Below are positions 17,534 to 24,191 of a DNA stretch of 24,191 nucleotides, in pieces. The notes beneath the pieces were generated by a model. That model was not told the origin of the DNA and did no database searches. It saw only the letters and a list, made by a program, of their open reading frames with translations. Each line of letters opens with the position of its first letter. The stretch's first letter is position 1. The DNA is from Saccoglossus kowalevskii (taxonomy: Eukaryota > Hemichordata > Enteropneusta > Harrimaniidae). The position numbers and the translations under genes were made by a program. Location: contig NW_003117446.1 of the NCBI RefSeq assembly GCF_000003605.2, positions 33,004 through 57,194 of the forward strand, in the 5' to 3' direction.

Positions 17534-18305
17534 TTAAAAGCTATGAGGCCATTGCGTGAAGACGCTAGATCCGCATAATTCTTCGTTTCGTGACAAGGAA
17601 ACATGACATCATCCTACCATAACATTATGACGACAATTAGACTGGATGTATAGGCCTCTATATTTAGAGAGTTCAGTGAACTATAAATACATGCGGTAAG
17701 TTTACAAGCAACCATATACGAGTAAATACAGTGATGATTAAGTATTTTCTCAGCCTAGGGGAACAAAAGTTCTCCTAAAAAGCCACACTCTTCACTGAAT
17801 AATATAGTTTATAATGTGAGAACAATCAGAGCTAATACATTAAGGTTTATATTTGTTCCCGTACTTAGTTTTAATTTTGTTTACAATGTACATGCCTTAG
17901 AAATACATATTCCGATGTACGATGGTTAATAAACAATTTAGCCAAATTATTTTGAATTTTTTAAATTTTATTTTTTTAAATGTATACACGATACCTTATT
18001 GGCATATAATATGTGCGTATTATTTGTTAAAGATGCCACAAAACATACAGCTAACTACTAGTCGTTGCCCTCCAGAGTCTAACAAAAAGTAAACGGACGA
18101 CTCGAAGCAGTGATGCAAACAAGGTCAACTATCCCCCTTCCTATGGGGACTACAAAGTGAGTCATATACCTGATTTGCTTGCGATGATTCCTGCGTAAGA
18201 CAATCACATGTCATGCATTGCAATGGATGGTGTAATGTGGGCATTTCACGTGGTTGCTGTACGCATACATGAATAACATTGTCTTCAAAGTTTATTATAT
18301 CAGTC
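17534..18305. other. Non-coding interval, no gene supported
   Basis: Contains copy B of the diverged duplication (17624-17735). A reverse frame at 18125-18355 (76 codons) has no recognisable domain. Confidence 0.5.
17624..17735. repeat. Diverged duplication, copy B
   Basis: Shares an exact 18-bp start with 16840-16857 and weaker similarity after it. Confidence 0.5.
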
Positions 18306-18402
18306 ATACTAGTAGCTTCGCGGTTAGTGACTTTCGTGATGAGTGGCTTTCGCAATGATGGATTTCAGTGTATAGATTTTGCAATGAGTAGCTTTCGCTG
18401 TC
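18306..18402. repeat. Degenerate short tandem repeat (about 16-17 bp)
   Basis: Successive variants AGTAGCTTCGCGGT, AGTGACTTTCGTGATG, AGTGGCTTTCGCAATG, then two weaker ones and AGTAGCTTTCGCTG. It is an old array lying about 85 bp before the fresh 28-bp array. Confidence 0.5.
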
Positions 18403-18485
18403 AATTGGTCTTTCCTTTCATATAAGTTGGGAATTTATCTGTTATTGCCATGAACAACAGATGTAAATATATGAAGACCAAAAAT

Positions 18486-18765
18486 TGTCTTTATGATTTA
18501 TGTAGTTGTACTATGTCTTTATGATTTATGTAGTTGTACTATGTCTTTATGATTTATGTAGTTGTACTATGTCTTTATGATTTATGTAGTTGTACTATGT
18601 CTTTATGATTTATGTAGTTGTACTATGTCTTTATGATTTATGTAGTTGTACTATGTCTTTATGATTTATGTAGTTGTACTATGTCTTTATGATTTATGTA
18701 GTTGTACTATGTCTTTATGATTTATGTAGTTGTACTATGTCTTTATGATTTATGTAGTTGTACTA
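18486..18765. repeat. Minisatellite: ten identical 28-bp units
   Basis: The 28-bp unit starts TGTCTTTATGATTTATG and ends TAGTTGTACTA. It is repeated exactly ten times (280 bp) with no mismatch that I can find. Identity indicates very recent expansion or homogenisation, or copy-number choice in assembly. There are no spacers, so it is not a CRISPR. Confidence 0.97.
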
Positions 18766-19175
18766 GCAGAGTTTGTCAATTTATAGGATTGGGTTTGCAT
18801 TATGGCTTTTGTTATATTGCTTAGTGACATACTTATTGGTGTTGCAGAGGGAGAGTTGAATATTGTTTATTACAATTAATAATCCCCAGTACAATTTTGC
18901 AATATGGATAAGAAATTATAGTGTGAAACAAACATATAACTCATTCTCAGCAATGAAATAAAGAGACATATATATATATATATTTATATATTTTAATTAC
19001 TACTAATGAATTGCAATACAACACAATATATTGAAATTGAAAGTATTTGCAATATAAAATATTCCATCAGTGACAGTGAAGCGCTGTTGATGTTCCAATG
19101 CCATTTACTTGAATCTGTAAACAATGAAAAGGTATTAAATAAGGAAATAATGAAATTTTTCAATCAATTCAGAAA
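18766..19175. other. Non-coding interval with a short TA tract
   Basis: AT-rich. A TA-repeat tract lies around 18967-18990. The 96-codon frame at 19006-19296 has no domain and runs into an inverted repeat. Confidence 0.5.
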
Positions 19176-19270
19176 TATGGCAAGGCGTTCCGGTTTGATT
19201 GGAACGTTCACAGCTGCAATAGCTGCGCCCCCTAGCGACAAATATGTCATGAGCAGAATTCCTTGCCATA
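19176..19270. repeat. 95-bp inverted-repeat unit
   Basis: The ends TATGGCAAGG (19176-19185) and CCTTGCCATA (19261-19270) are perfect inverted copies. Just inside, TTC/GAA also pairs. A second hairpin, CGTTCC/GGAACG, lies near the left arm, and the interior holds CGCCCCCTAGCG. It looks like a small MITE or structured repeat; only one copy was found here. Confidence 0.6.
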
Positions 19271-20107
19271 CGCCAAATAAATCTTTTAAACAGTAATATT
19301 GCATAACTGTTTCCAATGTGATTGCACAGAATTTTGTAATGGGAAGTCTGCTCTCAACTCTTAATAGTGGATACACTGAGTTGGATAGTTATGAACATAT
19401 CAATATAAAATTTAGTATACATGTAATATGAAGGTAATTGTTTTTTTTATTTTAGTGAATAAGCGGTGTGGGACACAAAGCCTTGTGTCCAGTTTACAAA
19501 ACTGTAATGTAATTTGAAATGCGTGAAATTGGTTCTGTAATTGTTCCAATCAGCTAGATTTAATTCAGGCAAAATGAATATATGTTAATATTATTACGGA
19601 TAGAAATACCACCTAATACATTGCATGGCTAACTGCACAAAAATACCAGCAATGGGTATACAGTAGTGTGTAATCCAATCTGAGAAAACTGAATCTATAT
19701 TTCAACAGGTGGGTTGTAAAGTTAAAATGGAATGGACGGCAAAATGATACATGTGTATATGTAGTATATGTAATGACAAAACATGAGATACTTGGAGGTT
19801 AATTTTAGTAAAAATGTTTAATTAAATGCACATGCATGGTACAAAGAGTATGAGATATGTGGACTACCTAGAGAGAAGATTATTGTTTAAAAATGTTCAC
19901 ACGGTCGCAGATTAGTAATAGACTGACTGACTATATAATAAACTTTGTATTAAATGATATACTTGTAAATGACTATATCAATAAACTCTTTTTTAAATGA
20001 CATAAACAAATTAGAGAACTTGTGTTTATTCGGAATCTTCAAACAGTTCCAGATTAATAGTAGACTGACTGGCAACGCCGCGGTTTCTCTTTTATTAGTT
20101 ATGATAA
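19271..20107. other. Non-coding interval with weak tandem similarity
   Basis: No gene. CAGATTAGTAATAGACTGACTG (19907-19928) recurs in altered form at 20050-20071, and ACTATATAATAAACTTTG and ACTATATCAATAAACTCTT (19930-19990) suggest a diverged local duplication. Confidence 0.45.
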
Positions 20108-20200
20108 ACTAAGCGGCCAGCCCTTGGCAAATTTAGTCCGCGCATGTTTTTTGTGTGTGTAAAAATCGCATTTTTACATAATCTGGGAAGTCAACGCGGT
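20108..20200. repeat. Dispersed ~200-bp repeat family, partial copy 1
   Basis: CTAAGCGGCC, GGCAAAT, then TTTTTACATAATCTGGGAAGT follow the same order as in the copy at 23244 (CTAAGCGGCC, AGCAAAT, TTTTTACGCAAACTGGGAAGT). Confidence 0.5.
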
Positions 20201-20309
20201 CGTCTCTTCCATGAGACATGGGGAAGTATTTGTTAGTTTTAGAGTTTAACGTAGACTCAACCAATAAACACTTCAAATGCCAGTGACCAAAAAAAACCAA
20301 AACTTTAAT

Positions 20310-21070
20310 ATATATATAAACTACCCAAAGAATTCGCGCAATCATTTTGGGGCGGTCAGTGGCCTACACATGGTGTGGATCCGACGATTAAGTCTCAAAA
20401 GGTGCTAAACACGACATTTGGCCGTCTGGCGAAAATAGCGAACAGACATTTCGGTTACTGCAGACAACTGTGTTGGATTGTTAAAATTCTGCACATTGAA
20501 TAATATAAACGACCCAAAATAGTTGAACCAAATAAACGAATTCACGCGATTCTTTTGGGGAGGGATGCTGGAACTCCGGGACTGGGACGCACTTCCGCAG
20601 TACATCATTTGTTGGACGCATTTCTGTATGTATTGATTATGTGTCCGACATACAGTGTCCATCCGGTGTTATTCACGCGATTATTTTTAGTCTTTCTTTA
20701 ATATGTAGACTTTTAATGTACCGGGCAGTGTCCGACATATATTGTCCAGGATGCGAGACACTATTTTAGGACGGAATACTATGAGAAATTCCCGCAGTAC
20801 ATAACTTAAAGTATTAGTTTGCCGTCTTGTGTTTGGCCTCAACAGAAAATTGTGCTGGATTATCAACAAAAACGTTGACGCACACAGAATGCTATAAATG
20901 ACCCAAATACAAACAAATAAACATTTCACTCATTTTTTGGGACGGAATACTGTGAGAAATTTTTGCTGTACATGACTCAAAGAAATAGTTTGCTGCTTTT
21001 CTGTAGTGTGTGAAATATTTGAATAACGTGAGAACAGACATTTTGGCCTGTGTTCGTCACCTGGTGTGAG
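20310..21070. repeat. Diverged tandem array, unit about 170-215 bp
   Basis: A recurring order of motifs is seen: ATAAAYGACCCAAA, AAATAAAC, CACGCGATT or CACTCATT, TTTTGGGRCGGAATACT, then GCAGTACATAACT-like sequence and a T-T-T-G-G-C-C segment. GGACGGAATACT-ATGAGAAATT occurs near 20768 and again near 20938 (with GTGAGAAATT); related TTTTGGGGCGG and TTTTGGGGAGGG occur near 20344 and 20553. Reverse frames inside it (20405-20662, 20687-20929) are not credible genes. Confidence 0.55.
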
Positions 21071-21406
21071 TTGATATGAAGTATTACAGAAATGTTCGAA
21101 AGTAAAAACTTATAATATAAGGATGACTTACCTGAAATGACAAAAAAAAACTTTACACCGCTCTGCAGTCGGTATTAAAAGGAATGTAGATTGCAAAAGA
21201 GAATCTGATTGGAGATGCTTCGCTTGTAAAAAATAAATAGAGAGTAATGTGGCGTGCATTCAGTCGGGCGATTGCTAAGAACGATTTCAGAAATTCCTCT
21301 TTTATCATTGTCTTAACCAATGAGAGACGTGCATTTTTCTTCCATCAATCAATGTGAGCGATATAAGAAAAGAGTGATATTTCCCCCAATTAAAATTGGT
21401 CTGCGT

Positions 21407-21426
21407 CACGTGCTATACGGCACGTG
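21407..21426. promoter_or_regulatory. Second paired palindromic E-box, 8-bp gap
   Basis: CACGTG at 21407-21412 and 21421-21426 with eight bases between, the same spacing as the pair at 15622-15641. Confidence 0.35.
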
Positions 21427-21506
21427 AGTTAATGAACGTTCGTTGAAATAAATGTGAGGGACTCCAAAAGAAAAAAAAAATTACAGTACGTGCCTTAAAA
21501 AATAAA

Positions 21507-21546
21507 CACGCAATGTAATGCAAATTCACGCAATGTAATGCAAATT
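21507..21546. repeat. 20-bp perfect tandem duplication containing POU octamers
   Basis: The 20-bp unit CACGCAATGTAATGCAAATT occurs twice in a row. Each unit carries the octamer ATGCAAAT, the classic POU-factor site. Confidence 0.85.
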
Positions 21547-21640
21547 CACAACAAACGTTTCAAATGTTCCCAAATCTTCCATGTTTATTTGTTGATTAAA
21601 TTGATTGAGCCTAGTGCTTGGATATATCATTTATTCGAAA

Positions 21641-21881
21641 TACCCGGGAACCAACATTCTATGTCGAAAAGTGAATATTCGTTGTGTATTTTAAGTCTAA
21701 CCGGACCGGAAGTGTCCCTCAGCAATTAATTGATGTCAAAATCGCGAAACTCTCCATTTTAACGCAAACTCACAAGTACGAATTAGCAAAAAAAGTACGG
21801 AGAAGCTTAAATATCCAAGAACCAACACTTAACAAAAATCTAACCGGACCGGAAGAGTTTGTTAGTATAAGGATAAGCTAA
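21641..21881. repeat. Dispersed ~200-bp repeat family, copy 2 with tail of a preceding unit
   Basis: 21641-21713 matches the end of the unit seen at 23380-23455 (AAAAGTGAATATTCGT, AAGTCTAACCGGACCGGAAG). 21714 onward restarts the unit (GTCCCTCAGCAA, GCGAAACTC, TTTTAACGCAAACT, AAATATCCAAGAACCAACAC) and ends with another CTAACCGGACCGGAAG. So this is one partial and one nearly full unit, head to tail. Confidence 0.65.
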
Positions 21882-23243
21882 CAGGAATTCAATATGGCGG
21901 CAAAGATGCGACAGTAATTACCGCGTCATGGCGAACATAATCACGGCAAACACAATTTAATGCGAGTGAATTGTCCTGCTACTGAGCTTTAAGGTCTCAT
22001 GCCACTAATTAACCAATGGCTGCTCGAAATGCCTAGCAAGAACCAATGAAATTTTTTAAATATTATTTTTCTCAGGTGCTCCCTGTTTGAGGGCGTAATC
22101 ACCTGGGTCAGAGGTGAGACCAACATGTGGTCTTTTGTTTACTACTTAGCGGCTGTGTACCTGTGGGTTTATTCTGTGTGTTAAGGTAGCGAGAAGGGAA
22201 ATTTTCACTTTTTTCTTGATTTTTCAAAAATTGATAAAACGGTTACTTTAGACCTTGATACATCACCCCAGGTTTACAAAAGATCGAAATTGCGAAATAA
22301 CGTTGCTCAAATTAGTGTTTTAAAACACTAGCGGAAAAGACTACAACTGCCGTTTCGTGGATATTTGCATAGTGTTTATCTTTGGAAGGAATTAAATGAT
22401 AAAACCTTATCTGTATACTCTGTTGCTGACGATTCTGATATAACGGGTGATAAGCTTCCAGTTGCAAACAATGCGTGTTTATCTAACGTCCATTGTCAGC
22501 ATTATTGTCAGTCGAGACTTCGTCGAAGAAACATGGTCATACAGTACTCATTTCGCCCAACCTTCCGCTTTTACATCGACCGCTTATCGCTTATGTTCTA
22601 ATCTTGGTGTTTTTCCAGTGATTTCTCTTGGTGCAATCCAAATACAGTAGGTGTGTCTTGTTTACCTGAGATTTGCAAGAGTTTGAGCTGGCCAACATGT
22701 TAGTTTTTTTCATATGGTTGATTACTGGCATGTTGATTTCCCATTTTTGAGCCATATTTTCAACTTTCTTCGTCATTTTCATATAGCAATCTCGTCATAT
22801 GTTAACATTGTCGTCTATGGAAATTCAATTAGTGGTATGAGCCCTTAAACGTTGTTGTCTCCCCAATATGGCGTCGAAAGGCGAAGGCATTTTTATGCAA
22901 ATTAGCTTTTGTTGAAAATTTGTCGGAGTTTCTCGTGGACAAAATGACTCAGAGCATGACAGCGACAGCCACTGAAACGTTATTGAAGACAAATGAACAC
23001 GCCAGGCAAAAAAAGACGGTTTCGAGTCCTGGCCTACAATGGCGGCACATACCATTTTGACTTTTGAGGGGAATGGAAATCAGTTGATTTGAGGGTGTCA
23101 CAATAAGCGAGGTGGTAAATCGTTTTTATGCTACGAAAAAACGCAGACCTTGAACGTATTTTTTGGACTTTAGTACAACGTCATTTTTGTTTGATTACCT
23201 AACGTTTTTAGGTCCATGTGCTGCAAGTTACAGAGCACATACC
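21882..23243. other. Interval without supported gene; clustered ATGGCGGC motifs
   Basis: No reading frame shows a known domain. Frames at 22365-22601 and 22447-22650 overlap on the same strand and cannot both be real. A coding-like reverse frame at 22825-23055 is short. CAATATGGCGGC (21890), CAATATGGCGTC (22864) and CAATGGCGGC (23037) are YY1-like and could mark promoters. Confidence 0.4.
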
Positions 23244-23465
23244 TAAGCGGCCGTCCCTCAGCAAATAATGAAGCAAAGGCATTTTCGATGCGGAATTCGC
23301 GAAACTCGCCCTTTTTACGCAAACTGGGAAGTTCGAATTACTAAACGAAGTACAGGACGACGAAGATGAAATATTCAAGAATCAACACATACCAAAATTA
23401 TATCTCAAAAGTAAATATTCGTGGTCTATGTCAAGTCTAACCAGACTATAAGTGCTAATGTGCCA
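23244..23465. repeat. Dispersed ~200-bp repeat family, copy 3 (fullest)
   Basis: Runs CTAAGCGGCCGTCCCTCAGC, GCGAAACTCGCCCTTTTTACG, CAAACTGGGAAGTTCGAATTA, AATATTCAAGAATCAACAC and AAAAGTAAATATTCGTGG to AAGTCTAACCAGACTATAAG. It aligns in order with copy 2 and gives the best view of a whole unit. Confidence 0.65.
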
Positions 23466-23985
23466 GTACTCTAATTATCCAAACATATTTTAGTATTAGG
23501 TAGTAACAATATAATAGTATCACCAGACTAATGAGTCATTCATGTACACAGCCTTCACTTATACGAGGTCATCGAACTATACAAGAAAAGACAGCCATTA
23601 AGATCATCACAACTCGCTACTATTCATGATTCCGGGCGATAGTTTTTTTTTCGTTGAGACTCAATTTTGCCTCATAAAATGTATATTATGGTTTTCGTGA
23701 AGCGATCAGTTGTTTCATTTTCGAATATATTCCGTTACTTATGGTTTGAGCGATTGACCCCCATAATAGTGGGATATATTTTTTAGTAGTTGGGAAGGCA
23801 TATATAATAAAAAAATATTTAATGACACTGTTTTTTTTTCAGAACCAGAAGCCTGACTGTCGCTTTTCGTACTGGAACATGTTTTATCGACTGTCTATAT
23901 CTATAGAATAGTCAATAACAACTGATATACAAATAATGATAATAATAATGACGATAATGATAACAACAGCAACAAAAACAACAAC
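23466..23985. other. Non-coding interval, no gene
   Basis: AT-rich. ATCACAACTCGCTACTATTCATG near 23606-23629 recurs after the microsatellite at 24076-24099 with one change. No credible frame. Confidence 0.55.

Positions 23986-24075
<90 letters not shown>
23986..24075. repeat. (AAT)30 microsatellite
   Basis: Ninety bases of uninterrupted AAT. It is preceded by imperfect AAC/AAT/GAT triplets from about 23930. Open frames across it are repeat artefacts (poly-Ile). Confidence 0.97.
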
Positions 24076-24076
<1 letters not shown>

Positions 24077-24191
24077 TCACAACTCACTACTATTCATGCT
24101 CTAAGGTTGCACGGAATTCGCGTTGTACGGCGATAGAACACAACGGTCGGAGAGCTGCTGTGCTTCTAATAATTATTATTACTACATGTAT

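Larger units (their letters stand above)
21071..21640. other. Non-coding interval with paired E-box and tandem duplication
   Basis: No gene. It holds the inverted repeat CCAATT-AA-AATTGG (21386-21399), paired E-boxes (21407-21426) and a 20-bp duplication (21507-21546). Confidence 0.5.

Noticed and set aside
18486-18765. Possible CRISPR array
   Set aside because: Direct head-to-tail units with no spacers, in a eukaryotic genome; it is a minisatellite.
19006-19296. 96-codon open frame
   Set aside because: No recognisable domain, and it runs through a 95-bp inverted repeat; a chance frame in AT-rich DNA.
22365-22650. Two overlapping + strand frames, one with a hydrophobic start like a signal peptide
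   Set aside because: No domain or convincing downstream exon; a GTAGGT after the second could be a donor, but evidence is too thin.
23884-24136. Open frames on both strands rich in isoleucine
   Set aside because: Artefact of the AAT triplet repeat.

Overview
The window is animal (metazoan) nuclear DNA. It is AT-rich, carries one clearly spliced gene with GT-AG introns, contains many short repeats and decayed element remnants, and has no prokaryotic operon structure. The gene and repeat types fit an aquatic invertebrate, perhaps a mollusc, but that placement is an inference and the sequence does not prove it.

Bases 3-2302 hold the decayed 3' part of a multicopy invertebrate gene family, cut by the left window edge. 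It has a FEN/XPG (PIN-like) nuclease-type acidic motif series followed by a Cys-rich CXC-like tail. It is broken by at least six frame changes and five in-frame stops. Bases 2303-6381 are non-coding; they hold a paired CRE palindrome and the first of two 125-bp TTAA-flanked inverted-repeat elements.

Bases 6382-12059 hold the only intact gene: eight coding exons on the + strand that splice in frame to 494 residues. The product is a type I membrane protein with a signal peptide, two CUB domains, two LDL-receptor class A modules, one transmembrane helix and a short basic tail ending in a PDZ-ligand-like T-S-V. The layout resembles NETO/SOL-2 type ion-channel auxiliary subunits, but it has two LDLa modules and a very short tail. 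Two AATAAA signals follow the stop.

From 12222 to the end no intact gene is visible. Features include a palindrome-rich stretch (12.88-13.33 kb), a GC-richer block with a probable broken ankyrin-repeat fragment and promoter-like region on the - strand (13.39-14.11 kb), the second TTAA-flanked element (17.4 kb) and a decayed relative (15.06 kb). There is also a ten-copy identical 28-bp minisatellite (18.49-18.77 kb), a diverged tandem array (20.3-21.07 kb), a dispersed ~200-bp repeat family (20.1, 21.65 and 23.25 kb) and a 30-copy AAT microsatellite (23.99 kb).

The most interesting items are the NETO-like CUB/LDLa receptor with its modular phase-1 exons and possible alternative C-terminus, the nuclease-like relic family, and the precise-length TTAA elements. 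I found no convincing wholly new system.
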